Below are positions 35,508-43,621 of a stretch of DNA of 64,000 nucleotides, piece after piece. The notes below the pieces were generated by a model. That model made no database searches. It worked only from the letters and a program-made list of their open reading frames with translations, and was not told the DNA's origin. Numbering within the stretch: the stretch's first letter is position 1; every line of letters starts with the position of its first letter. Origin of the DNA: an uncultured Hyphomicrobiales bacterium. Lineage in GTDB: Bacteria; Pseudomonadota; Alphaproteobacteria; Rhizobiales; Beijerinckiaceae. The translations under genes were made by a program, and so were the position numbers. The stretch spans positions 35,975-99,974 of the forward strand of contig CAIUWR010000078.1 of the NCBI GenBank assembly GCA_903902915.1, written 5' to 3'.

Positions 35508-37073
35508 TCAGCGCTTGGCGGCGTCGATGATGTAGCGGCCTACGGGATCGCGCGAAAGGCCGACGCTCCGGCGCAAACGATCAAGTTCGCGCACGATCTC
35601 GCGGCCGTCGCGGCTGCCCACAGCGGACATGAGGTCTTCGAAAATCTTCGGCCCATGCAGCAGCGCGGCTTCCACGCTGGCGAAACGCGCGCCCTGATAT
35701 TTGGGCGCTGCGGGAACCTGCGCGTCGAGCCGCCCGCCCGAGCCGAAGGGCCAAGTGCAATCGAAGCCCGCCTTGGCGCCCTGATGGGAGCCGTTGAGGG
35801 AGGGATCCAGCGGCATGGCGCGCAGGCCGGACATGATCAGGAAATCGCGATCCGCCTGAAAGCGGGTGGCCAGCGCCCAGTCCATCTGCTCGTCGTTTGT
35901 CACGTCGATGTCCGGGTCCACCACGAAGACGTGTTTGACATTGGCGAGCGAGCCCAGCGCTGCGGCGATGGCGTTGCGCGCTTCGCCGGGCACGCGCTGA
36001 CGAATGGCGATGCGGATGTTGAGCAAGCCGCCGCTGGAGGCCGCCGCATAGACGGCCACCGGCTCGCGCACGGCGGTTTCCAGCGCGCGCCAGACAGTGA
36101 TCTCGGCCCGCAGGGCGGCGAGCTGCGCGGTGTCGGTGCGCGCCAAAGCCGGACCGCTGATGCTCATGGTCTGGAACAGCGCGTCGTGGCGCTTGGTGAT
36201 GGCGGTGAGGTGGAACACGGGGTTGCGCTTCAGCGCGCCGTAATAGCCCAGAAACTCGCCATAAGGCCCCTCCGGCTCCACATGGCCGCGCTCGTCGAAA
36301 TAGCCTTCCAGCACCATTTCCGCGTCGGCGGGCACAATGATGTCATTGGTGACGCATTTGACCAGCGGCAGGGGGCTGTCGCGCAGGGAAGCGACGAGGC
36401 CGGTCTCGTCAATCGGCAGGCGCATCATGCCCGCCACATAATCGACGGGATGGGCGCCGACGACGAAACTCACCGGCAGGCGTTGGCCCTCGCGCGCGCA
36501 GGCTTCATAAATCGCCTTGAGGTCGCTGGGGGCGACGAGATCGACGCCAGCCTCCTTCGGGCCGCGCAGCATCAGGCGACGAATGCCCACATTCGACATG
36601 CCGGTTTTAGGATCGACCACATAGTCGATGGAGGATGAAATATAGGGCGCGCCGTCCATGCCGTGCTGAAGATGCACGGGCAGGCTGGTGAGGTCGGCGT
36701 CATCGCCGGTGAGGACCACCTGCTGGCAGGGCGCCTGCTCGCGCGTGACCTCGATCACCTGCGGGCGGTTGCGCAGGCGGCGCAGCACCTCCGTCATCAC
36801 CTGCCCGGGCGCCACGCCAAAGGCTTGCGCGATTCGCTCCCGGCTGCCGCAGACGCTGGCGACCAGCTCCTGGCCTTCGGGGCCGACGTTGCGGAACAGG
36901 ATCGCTTTCGGATTGCCGTCGACCACGCTGGCGACATCGGCGAGATCAGTCGCGCCCTCGCGGATTTCGAGTTGATCCGGCGACAGGCTCTCGATGAAGC
37001 GGCGCAGGCGGAAGCGGTCGAAATCAATGGGCGCAGCCGCCGTCTGGTCCTCGCCTGTCTCGATCTGTCCCAT
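35508..37073 (-). CDS. UbiD-family decarboxylase
   Basis: A 521-residue protein of the prenylated-FMN-dependent UbiD family, enzymes that reversibly decarboxylate aromatic or unsaturated acids. The catalytic EPEGPYGEFLGYYG block gives two of the active-site glutamates, and the Arg in MSNVGIRRLML is the expected third residue. The prFMN-binding region SVCGSRERIAQAFG lies N-terminal. No ubiX (prenyltransferase making the cofactor) is in the window. It is divergent from the molybdenum hydroxylase at 37194, sharing a promoter region with direct repeats. The start at 37073 is supported by AGGAG upstream. Confidence 0.92.
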   Translation of the reverse strand: MGQIETGEDQTAAAPIDFDRFRLRRFIESLSPDQLEIREGATDLADVASVVDGNPKAILFRNVGPEGQELVASVCGSRERIAQAFGVAPGQVMTEVLRRLRNRPQVIEVTREQAPCQQVVLTGDDADLTSLPVHLQHGMDGAPYISSSIDYVVDPKTGMSNVGIRRLMLRGPKEAGVDLVAPSDLKAIYEACAREGQRLPVSFVVGAHPVDYVAGMMRLPIDETGLVASLRDSPLPLVKCVTNDIIVPADAEMVLEGYFDERGHVEPEGPYGEFLGYYGALKRNPVFHLTAITKRHDALFQTMSISGPALARTDTAQLAALRAEITVWRALETAVREPVAVYAAASSGGLLNIRIAIRQRVPGEARNAIAAALGSLANVKHVFVVDPDIDVTNDEQMDWALATRFQADRDFLIMSGLRAMPLDPSLNGSHQGAKAGFDCTWPFGSGGRLDAQVPAAPKYQGARFASVEAALLHGPKIFEDLMSAVGSRDGREIVRELDRLRRSVGLSRDPVGRYIIDAAKR

Positions 37074-37098
37074 GGCCGTTTCCACTCCTGCGTCATTG

Positions 37099-37167
37099 TT
37101 ATAGAAGCGACGGGCATAACGCGCTGGACGCCTCCCAAGTGAGGCGAAACTTATACAGGCGACGGGC
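37099..37167. repeat. Pair of 17-bp direct repeats in the ubiD/Mo-hydroxylase divergent promoter
   Basis: TTATAGAAGCGACGGGC (37099-37115) and TTATACAGGCGACGGGC (37151-37167) match at 15 of 17 positions and start 52 bp apart, close to five helical turns. They lie between the two divergent start codons, where a regulator shared by both genes would be expected to bind. Confidence 0.7.
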
Positions 37168-37193
37168 GCAGGCGCAACAAGGGGAGACGCCAG

Positions 37194-39578
37194 GTGGCGA
37201 GCGGGAATCCAGCGAGTGGGCGACACAAAAGCGGCGGGCCTTGGATCGGGCGCCCTTTACCGCGGTTCGAGGACTTGCGTCTGGTGCGCGGCGCAGGCCG
37301 CTATACGGACGATGTGTGCGCACCCGGGCAGGTCTACGCCGCCTTCGCACGCTCTCCCCACGCCCATGCGGCGATCCTGCGCATTGATTCAACGGTGGCG
37401 GCCGCCATGCCCGGCGTGCTCGCTGTGCTGACGGGCGCGGATTATATCGCCGCTGGCTTTGGCGGCTTCGCGCAGGGCGTCGTTTCCGCCGACGCGGTGG
37501 ATTGGAAGCGCGGCGCCTTCATGACGAGCATGGGCCATCTGGTGCATGACAAGCCGCATCTTCCCTTCGCCATCGACAAGGCGCGCTTCCCCGGCGAGCC
37601 CGTCGCCATGGTGATCGCGCAAACGCGCGAACAGGCGCGCGACGCCGCCGAGGCGATTGACGTGACTTACGACATTCTGCCCGCCGTCGTGGATGGCCCC
37701 ACCGCTTTGACGCCCGGCGCGCCGCAACTGTGGGACGACGTGCCCGGCAATCTGACGCTCGACGCCGATGTGAATGACCGCACCGGCGTGGCGGAGGCTT
37801 TCGCTTCTGCGGCCCATGTGGTGGAAGAACGGTTCCGCAGCCAGCGCACGGTCACGGCGCAAATGGAGCCGCGCGCGTCGCTTGGGGAATATGACGCTGC
37901 GAGCGGGAATTACCAGCTCACCACCGGCTGTCAGGGCGCCCATCGCATGCGCATGAGCGTTTGCGCGGCGATGAATCTGCCACAGGATCGCCTGCGCGTT
38001 GTGGCGCCGGATGTGGGCGGCGGCTTTGGCACGCGCACCAACAGCTACACCGAACAGCTCGGCGTGCTCTGGGCCGCGAAGATCGTCGGCCGCCCGGTGA
38101 AATGGACCGGCGACCGAAACGAGTGCTTCCTCACGGATTATCAGGGCCGCGACAGCGTCACCCACGCGAAGCTCGCCCTCGACGCGACTGGCAAGATTCT
38201 GGCCTATGACGTGGAGATCATCAGCAACATCGGCGCGCATATGGTGACTTACACGCCGCTGCATAATGGCTGGCGCGTCGGCACGACCGTCTATGACATT
38301 CCCAAGGCTGGCGTGCGGTTGCTGGGCGCCATGACCAACACCGTGCCCATCGCCCCCTATCGCGGCGCGGGGCGCCCCGAAGCGACGCTCGTGCTGGAGC
38401 GGCTGCTCGACATGGCCGCCAGCGACATGGGGATCGACCGCGTGGAGCTGCGGCGGCGCAACATGATCGCCCAAGCCGCGCTGCCCTATCGCTCAGCCTC
38501 CGGCCTCACGTACGACAGCGGCGATTTCTTCGGCAATCTGGATCGCGCGCTCGATCTGTCCGACTGGAACGGCTTCGAGGCGCGGCGGGTGGCGGCGCTG
38601 GCGCGCGGCAAGCTCGCAGGCATTGGTTTGGCCAACTATATCGAGACGCCGGTTGGCGCGCCCCATGAGCGCGTGGAGTTGGCCGTCAATCCCGAAGGGC
38701 GCGTCGAACTGGTGGTGGGCACGCAGACCACCGGTCAGGGGCACGAGACGAGCTTCGCGCAGGTCGTCGCCGACCTCATGGGCGTCACGCCCTATGACGT
38801 GAAGCTCATCTATGGCGACACGGCGCTGGTGGAATCAGGCGGCGGCTCCCATTCGGATCGCTCCATGCGCCTTGCGGGCGCCCTGATGGTCGAGGCCAGC
38901 GAAACGGTCATCGCGCAGGCGAGGCTGGTGGCGGCGGCGCTGCTGGAGGTCGCCCCCTCCGCGGTGAATTTCGAGGACGGCTTCTTCCAGACCATCGGCA
39001 ACAATCGTCGCTTCGACATCTTCGATCTCGCCCGCGCGGTGGCGGACAATGCTGCGCTGCCCGAAGACCTGCGCGTTCCTCTGGCCGCCAAGAAGACCCT
39101 CAACGGCCGCATCCCCGCACATCCCACCGGCTGCGCGGTCTGCGAGGTGGAGATTGACCCGGAGACGGGCGAAGTCGAGATGATCCAATATGCGACCATC
39201 GACGACGCGGGCCAGCCGGTGAACCCGCTGATCCTGCATGGGCAGGTGCATGGCGGCGTGGTGCAGGGCGCTGGCCCGGCGCTTAGCGAGGGCGTCGCCT
39301 ATGACGCCGATTCCGGCCAGGTGCTGACCGGCAGCTTCATGGATTACGCCATGCCCCGCGCCGCCATGTTCCCCATGTTCAAGGTGGACCTCACCGAAGA
39401 CGCCACGCGCGGCAACGCGCTGCGCATCAAGGGCGGCGGCGAGGGCGGCACGACGCCCGCCTCCGCCGTGATCATGAATGCGGTGCTGCATGCGCTGGCC
39501 CCGGTCGGCGTGCGCCATCTCGACATGCCCGCCACGCCAGAGCGGGTCTGGGCTGCGATCAACGCCGCCAAGGCGTGA
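37194..39578 (+). CDS. Xanthine dehydrogenase-family molybdopterin-binding subunit (orphan large subunit)
   Basis: A 794-residue large subunit of the molybdenum hydroxylase family. It starts with the aldehyde-oxidase ferredoxin-like a/b region (PLPRFEDLRLVRGAGRYTDD). The molybdopterin-binding blocks include PYRGAGRPEATLVLERLLD, TTGQGHETSFAQV and the catalytic-Glu segment KGGGEGGTTPAS near the C-terminus. The active-site loop reads AYRGAGRPE-like rather than the AYRCSFR of form I CO dehydrogenase, so it is not a CO dehydrogenase. No FAD (CoxM) or [2Fe-2S] (CoxS) subunit is adjacent. The start is GTG 37194 with GGGGAG upstream. Confidence 0.9.
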   Translation: MASGNPASGRHKSGGPWIGRPLPRFEDLRLVRGAGRYTDDVCAPGQVYAAFARSPHAHAAILRIDSTVAAAMPGVLAVLTGADYIAAGFGGFAQGVVSADAVDWKRGAFMTSMGHLVHDKPHLPFAIDKARFPGEPVAMVIAQTREQARDAAEAIDVTYDILPAVVDGPTALTPGAPQLWDDVPGNLTLDADVNDRTGVAEAFASAAHVVEERFRSQRTVTAQMEPRASLGEYDAASGNYQLTTGCQGAHRMRMSVCAAMNLPQDRLRVVAPDVGGGFGTRTNSYTEQLGVLWAAKIVGRPVKWTGDRNECFLTDYQGRDSVTHAKLALDATGKILAYDVEIISNIGAHMVTYTPLHNGWRVGTTVYDIPKAGVRLLGAMTNTVPIAPYRGAGRPEATLVLERLLDMAASDMGIDRVELRRRNMIAQAALPYRSASGLTYDSGDFFGNLDRALDLSDWNGFEARRVAALARGKLAGIGLANYIETPVGAPHERVELAVNPEGRVELVVGTQTTGQGHETSFAQVVADLMGVTPYDVKLIYGDTALVESGGGSHSDRSMRLAGALMVEASETVIAQARLVAAALLEVAPSAVNFEDGFFQTIGNNRRFDIFDLARAVADNAALPEDLRVPLAAKKTLNGRIPAHPTGCAVCEVEIDPETGEVEMIQYATIDDAGQPVNPLILHGQVHGGVVQGAGPALSEGVAYDADSGQVLTGSFMDYAMPRAAMFPMFKVDLTEDATRGNALRIKGGGEGGTTPASAVIMNAVLHALAPVGVRHLDMPATPERVWAAINAAKA

Positions 39579-39648
39579 GAGGGGCGCGTTTGCCCGGATT
39601 TCCGGGCCGTGTTAGCCATTGAGGGCTCTCCAAAGGCGGGGTCAATCC

Positions 39649-40812
39649 ATGAAGCGCAGCACTGATCGCATCCTCACCACCCATGTCGGCAGCCTGATCC
39701 GTCCCAAGCCGCTGCGGGCTTTCATCCGCGCCCGCCAGACCCGCCAGCCCTATGACGAAGCCGCCTACAAGGCCTGTCTGGCGGCCAGCGTGCGCGAGGT
39801 CGTGCGGCGGCAGAAGGCGGTGGGCGTCGATGTGCCCAGCGATGGCGAATTCGGCAAGTCGATCAGCTGGTCGCAATATGCGTTGACGCGCGTGAGCGGC
39901 TTCGAGCGTCGCCCCTTCAACGGCGTGAACCCCTTCGCCACCGGCGCCGACCGCACGCGTTTCGCCGACTTCTACGCCGAGATGGACTCGCGCGATCCGC
40001 CCAACACCAACGCCGAATCCATCTGCACCGGGCCGATCACCTATACGGGCCAGGCCGAGCTTTTGCTCGACATCAACAATTTCAAGGCCGCGCTGCAGGG
40101 GCTGGATTTCGCCGACGCCTTCCTGCCGGTGGCGGCCATTTCGAGCGTCATTCCCGACCGCAAAAATGAATTCTACAAGACCGACGAGGATTGCACCCTC
40201 GCCCTCGCGGAAGCCATCCGCACCGAATACAAGGCCATCACGGGTGCTGGCGTCGTGGTGCAGCTCGACGACGCCCGCGCCGCCGTCACCTATGACCGCA
40301 TGGTACCGCCCAAGACCGCCGGGGATTACATGGCCTGGCTGGAGCGCATGGTCGACATCACGAACCATTCGCTGGAGGGCGTGCCGCAGGACATGGTGCG
40401 CTATCACGTGTGCTGGGGCAGCTGGCCCGGCCCGCATACGACGGACATTCCGCTGCGCGAGATCGTGCATCAGATCCTGAAGATCAAGGCGGGCGCCTTC
40501 GTGATCGAGGGCGCCAATCCGCGCCACGAACACGAATGGAAAGTCTGGAAGGACGTTAAGCTGCCCGATGGCGCGATCCTCATCCCCGGCGTCATCAGCC
40601 ACGCCACGAATGTGGTGGAACATCCCGAACTCGTGGCCGAGCGAATCGTGCGTTACGCCAATCTCGTCGGGCGCGAGAATGTCATCGCGGGCGCCGACTG
40701 CGGCTTCGCGCAGGGGCCGCTGTTGCAGCGCGTGCACGAGTCGATTGTTTGGGCGAAATTCGAGGCGCTGCGCGATGGGGCCGCGTTGGCGACCAAGGAA
40801 TTGTGGGGGTGA
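39649..40812 (+). CDS. MetE C-terminal-like (cobalamin-independent methionine synthase II family) protein
   Basis: A 387-residue protein with the MetE C-terminal barrel fold. Blocks include RILTTHVGSLIRPKPL, VGVDVPSDGEFGKSISW, CTGPITYTGQ, VQLDDARAAV, and the zinc-site-like VCWGSWPG and AGADCGFAQG. In true MetE the zinc is held by one His, two Cys and one Glu; here the Cys in YHVCWG and in ADCGFA are retained. It is too short for a full methionine synthase (about 750 residues). In a catabolic setting a methyl- or alkyl-transferase role is plausible. It follows the Mo-hydroxylase by 70 bp. Confidence 0.85.
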   Translation: MKRSTDRILTTHVGSLIRPKPLRAFIRARQTRQPYDEAAYKACLAASVREVVRRQKAVGVDVPSDGEFGKSISWSQYALTRVSGFERRPFNGVNPFATGADRTRFADFYAEMDSRDPPNTNAESICTGPITYTGQAELLLDINNFKAALQGLDFADAFLPVAAISSVIPDRKNEFYKTDEDCTLALAEAIRTEYKAITGAGVVVQLDDARAAVTYDRMVPPKTAGDYMAWLERMVDITNHSLEGVPQDMVRYHVCWGSWPGPHTTDIPLREIVHQILKIKAGAFVIEGANPRHEHEWKVWKDVKLPDGAILIPGVISHATNVVEHPELVAERIVRYANLVGRENVIAGADCGFAQGPLLQRVHESIVWAKFEALRDGAALATKELWG

Positions 40813-40820
40813 ATCCCCGT

Positions 40821-41240
40821 CTATTCGGCAACGGGCGGAAGCTGATAACGCCAGACATGTAATCCGGCGTCTCCCATCGTGATTTCCAGAACCTGATTCA
40901 GGAGATCAGGTTCTGGTTTCAATACGTCCAGAGCCTGTTCGAAAAGCTCGATCTGCATAGCGAAATTCATGTCGGGCGGCCCATTCAGGCAAACGAGGCC
41001 TGCGTGAAGGGCGACGTCGGCATACTGCCCTTTCGCGCCGGGCCTTTGACGCGATCCGCGAAAATCCACGGAGTTCTTCGTGACAAAGGTCCAATCCTCC
41101 GCAAGGATGATGGCCTTCAACTCCCAATCCTTCAGACCGGCGCGGTTGAGCCAGACGACATGTGAGGATTCGCCATAGCCTTCGGCATGGGCGAGCTTCG
41201 TCAATCGCGGGCTCAGACACTCGTCGATCAGAAATTTCAT
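40821..41240 (-). CDS. DUF5615 PIN-like toxin of a type II toxin-antitoxin pair
   Basis: A 139-residue PIN-like protein, with the opening FLIDECLSPRL and a later ILAEDWTFVTKNSVDFRG matching the acidic residues of DUF5615 (Asp6/Glu7 and Asp in the NSVDF region). These proteins are predicted ribonucleases, the toxic partners of DUF433 antitoxins. Its ATG overlaps the antitoxin stop by 4 bp (ATGA), so synthesis is coupled and the antitoxin comes first. The C-terminus (about residues 95-139) is longer than minimal DUF5615 proteins. Confidence 0.85.
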   Translation of the reverse strand: MKFLIDECLSPRLTKLAHAEGYGESSHVVWLNRAGLKDWELKAIILAEDWTFVTKNSVDFRGSRQRPGAKGQYADVALHAGLVCLNGPPDMNFAMQIELFEQALDVLKPEPDLLNQVLEITMGDAGLHVWRYQLPPVAE

Positions 41241-41890
41241 TCCGATTTCCTGCGGCGTGGAACCCAGCCTTCCCTGATGATGACCGCACCCTTGGGAAGC
41301 CCCTCGTTCACTCTCGGACGCCCACGCACTGGATTGGCTTCGGCATAGATCGCCGCCAATTCGATTTTGTCGGCGTCTATCGACGGATAGCCGTCAAGGA
41401 TATGTTCGGTCGAGCTGCCCGAGGCCACGCAAGCGGCGACGTCGTAGACGGGAACGCGGGTGCCGCGCAGGACAGGAGTCCCCCCGAGGATGTCGGGATC
41501 GGACACGACCATGTCGCGCGCGGCCTCCAACCGCCGCATCCGCTTGTTGGCGCCACGCAGGAATGGCTCGAAATCAATAGTGAGGAAATCGTCCCGCACG
41601 GTCCAGTCCTCAGCGATAAGGGCGTCGAAGTCGAAGGCGCGGAATTTTTGCAAGCGCGACCCGGCTTCTCGGATGGCGAAGAGCCGCTCTTCCGCCGTGA
41701 GCCGCCGCGCGCTGTCGAAATAAAATGAAATCAGCGAGCAGGCGGAAGCGGCCACGCGCCGACCATCATCCATCGAGACGAACCAATCCGGCAGGATTCG
41801 CTCGTCGATGACCCGGTTGATCTCCCGCACGCCAACGTGGGCGACCAGCGCAGCCTCGGCAGGTTTCAGCATGTCTGCCACAGAGCTCAT
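41237..41890 (-). CDS. DUF433 antitoxin with N-terminal DNA-binding-like domain
   Basis: A 217-residue protein. The C-terminal DUF433 domain (about 130-190) reads VSDPDILGGTPVLRGTRVPV, then DVAACVASGSSTEHILDGYP. The N-terminal half (MSSVADMLKPAEAALVAHVG, then VREINRVIDERILP) resembles a MerR/excisionase-type helix-turn-helix, fitting an autoregulator. It immediately precedes the DUF5615 toxin with a 4-bp overlap. ATG 41890 has GAGG seven bases upstream; a TTG four codons earlier is less likely. Upstream is a palindrome at 41908, the probable operator. Confidence 0.87.
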   Translation of the reverse strand: MSSVADMLKPAEAALVAHVGVREINRVIDERILPDWFVSMDDGRRVAASACSLISFYFDSARRLTAEERLFAIREAGSRLQKFRAFDFDALIAEDWTVRDDFLTIDFEPFLRGANKRMRRLEAARDMVVSDPDILGGTPVLRGTRVPVYDVAACVASGSSTEHILDGYPSIDADKIELAAIYAEANPVRGRPRVNEGLPKGAVIIREGWVPRRRKSE

Positions 41891-41907
41891 GGTGAACCTC
41901 AAAAATG

Positions 41908-41942
41908 TTCCGACTGATCGGAATATATATTAGCGGTCGGAA
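41908..41942. promoter_or_regulatory. Candidate autoregulatory operator of the DUF433/DUF5615 operon
   Basis: A perfect inverted repeat TTCCGA-CTGA-TCGGAA (41908-41923) sits 18 bp ahead of the antitoxin start. A third TCGGAA half-site follows at 41937-41942. AT-rich sequence between them (ATATATATTAG) may contain the -10 region. The arrangement suits cooperative binding of an antitoxin-toxin complex. Confidence 0.6.
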
Positions 41943-41962
41943 AATCTCAACCGGGCATAAAA

Positions 41963-41992
41963 AAGGGCCATGTCGCAACCAACATGGCCCTT
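41963..41992 (-). terminator. Rho-independent terminator of the cupin-to-LigJ operon
   Basis: A perfect 11-bp inverted repeat (AAGGGCCATGT / ACATGGCCCTT) with an 8-base loop is followed on the minus strand by TTTTTT. It ends the minus-strand operon that closes at 42044 and insulates the downstream toxin-antitoxin genes. Confidence 0.9.
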
Positions 41993-42043
41993 AAATCCAG
42001 ACAACATAAGCTGGGCGTCAAGAAAGGAGATCCTCGCTGATCC

Positions 42044-42607
42044 TCACGCTCCCAGCTTCCACGCCGGCGGCTCGTCCGCGTCGATCAGCACGAAGGCGAT
42101 GCGGCACATCTTGTCGGAGTTGTTGACCCAGGCGTGGTTGGTGCCCTGCTGCACCATGATGTCGCCCGTCTTCATGTGCACTTCGGAATCATCCAGCAGC
42201 ATGTCGATCTCGCCTTCCAGCACGAAGGCGTAATCGACGCTTTTCGTGCGGTGGGTGAAGGCGTGGCGGGCGGGCTTGCCGCTGTGGTCGTGGGCGATGC
42301 CCATTTCCTTCAGCATGGCCTCGTTGCTGACGCCCACGCCGTCCCCCACTGGCGGAAAATCCACGACGCGCAGGATCGAGCCCTTTGGCGGCGGCGCCAC
42401 AGGCGATTCCCGGTCGGCGCGGTCGGCGGCGCCCGCGATGTTGGCGGGCGCCTCTTCGGTCACCCAGAGCAGGGTCGAGACGAGGCCGGTGGCGGCGCGC
42501 ACACGCTGGTTGGGCGCCGCGCCGTCCAGAACGACCACGGCCTTGCCGGTCTCGTCATGGCCGGTGACGATGCGCCGGACGGGTTTGGGGATGATGGATC
42601 CGGTCAT
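42044..42607 (-). CDS. Cupin domain-containing protein
   Basis: A 187-residue single-cupin protein without signal peptide. The cupin core is DYAFVLEGEIDMLLDDSEVHMKTGDIMVQQGTNHAWVNNS; the His/Glu residues are AFTHRTKSVDYAFVLEGE and the second-motif His in TNHAW. Metal binding is likely. Small cupins of this type occur in aromatic-acid clusters, where they may be isomerases, decarboxylases or dioxygenase-like proteins. It is the last gene of the operon starting with LigJ, 10 bp after the decarboxylase-like gene. Confidence 0.85.
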   Translation of the reverse strand: MTGSIIPKPVRRIVTGHDETGKAVVVLDGAAPNQRVRAATGLVSTLLWVTEEAPANIAGAADRADRESPVAPPPKGSILRVVDFPPVGDGVGVSNEAMLKEMGIAHDHSGKPARHAFTHRTKSVDYAFVLEGEIDMLLDDSEVHMKTGDIMVQQGTNHAWVNNSDKMCRIAFVLIDADEPPAWKLGA

Positions 42608-42617
42608 GCGCCGACCT

Positions 42618-43523
42618 TCACTTCAGATCGCGGGTGGCGTCGGTGATCAGCTCGTCCACGCTCATCATGCGCGGCAGCAATTGCTGCTCGAAGGCGTATT
42701 GGATGATGAGTTCAAGGTTCTTGCGGTTGGCGTCCCAGCCGAAGGGGTAGACGTCGACGCCATCCGCAGGCGCGGGCATGGCGGCCTTCGTTTCCTTCAG
42801 CATGCGCCAGATTTCCTGCACCACGTCCTTGCGCTTGGCGACCTCTTCGGAGACCGCGAAGAGATGGTTGACGGTCACGCAGCCGGTGCGGGCGTGCCAA
42901 TCAAGGGCGGCCTGTTTGGCGTTGGGTATGAGCGTCTTGGCGCGCGGCTCGTTGGGGATTTCGCCGCCGACCACGATGGCGTCGAAGGCGCCCTCGAACA
43001 TCATCTCTTCCATGGTCTTGCCCTGCGGATCGAACCGCTCGAGGAAGCTCGGCTCCTTGTATTCGGCGACGTGCGGATCCTCATAGGTGGACCAGGTGAC
43101 CCTGGAGAGATCGACGTCATATTCATGGGCCAGCAGACCGCGCACCCACACGCCTGTGGTCTGGGTATAGGCGCGCACGCCCACGCGCTTGCCTTCGATT
43201 TCCTTCGGGGCGATGTCGCCCTTGGTGCAATCATAGGAGATGCAATTGTGCTGGAAGCGGCCCACCATCACGGCGGGCAGAAGCACCAGCGGCTTGCCCC
43301 AGGCGATGGCCTGCAGGAAGGTCACGATGGCCAATTCGCCCGCGTCGAACTTGCCCTCGCGCACCATGGGCTTGAAGCTCTGGTTGGCGGTCTTGGTTCC
43401 GGCGAAGTCGAGGGTGACGAGATCGGAATGCACGGCGCCGGACTTGAGCGCCTTGCTGATCGGATAGTCCGCGAGATTGGTGGTCAGCTTCACCGGACCG
43501 GTGGCAGGCATTTCCTTGAACAT
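42618..43523 (-). CDS. 4,5-dihydroxyphthalate decarboxylase-like protein (second copy)
   Basis: A 301-residue protein of the same Pht5-like family as the one at 14308, without signal peptide. Shared blocks are MVREGKFDAGELAIVTFLQAIAWGKPL and EIEGKRVGVRAYTQTTGVWVRGLLAHEYDVD. Sequence identity between the two copies is low by eye, so they probably have different substrates. Placement between an aldolase, a LigJ-type hydratase and a cupin ties it to ring-cleavage metabolism. A stem-loop covers its ribosome-binding site (43531-43549). Confidence 0.82.
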   Translation of the reverse strand: MFKEMPATGPVKLTTNLADYPISKALKSGAVHSDLVTLDFAGTKTANQSFKPMVREGKFDAGELAIVTFLQAIAWGKPLVLLPAVMVGRFQHNCISYDCTKGDIAPKEIEGKRVGVRAYTQTTGVWVRGLLAHEYDVDLSRVTWSTYEDPHVAEYKEPSFLERFDPQGKTMEEMMFEGAFDAIVVGGEIPNEPRAKTLIPNAKQAALDWHARTGCVTVNHLFAVSEEVAKRKDVVQEIWRMLKETKAAMPAPADGVDVYPFGWDANRKNLELIIQYAFEQQLLPRMMSVDELITDATRDLK

Positions 43524-43530
43524 GGGGGCG

Positions 43531-43549
43531 CTCCGCAGGGCTTGCGGAG
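43531..43549 (-). promoter_or_regulatory. Hairpin overlapping the ribosome-binding site of the 42618 gene
   Basis: On the minus strand CTCCGCA, a 5-base loop and TGCGGAG form a 7-bp stem whose 3' arm contains the GGAG ribosome site, 8 bases before ATG 43523. It may dampen initiation or act as an intercistronic processing element. Confidence 0.5.
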
Positions 43550-43621
43550 GCGGTCGCCAATGTCGCGCAAGCCGGACTTGAGGGAAATGGGGGCGGCCAG
43601 CGCCGCCCCGCAAAGATCGGT

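Noticed and set aside
37194..39578. Aerobic CO dehydrogenase (CoxL)
   Set aside because: The form I active-site loop AYRCSFR is absent; the position reads PYRGAGRPE, and coxS/coxM are not adjacent.
39592..39607. GCCCGG-ATTT-CCGGGC hairpin between the Mo hydroxylase and the MetE-like gene
   Set aside because: No T-run follows, so it is not called a terminator; read-through between the two genes remains likely.
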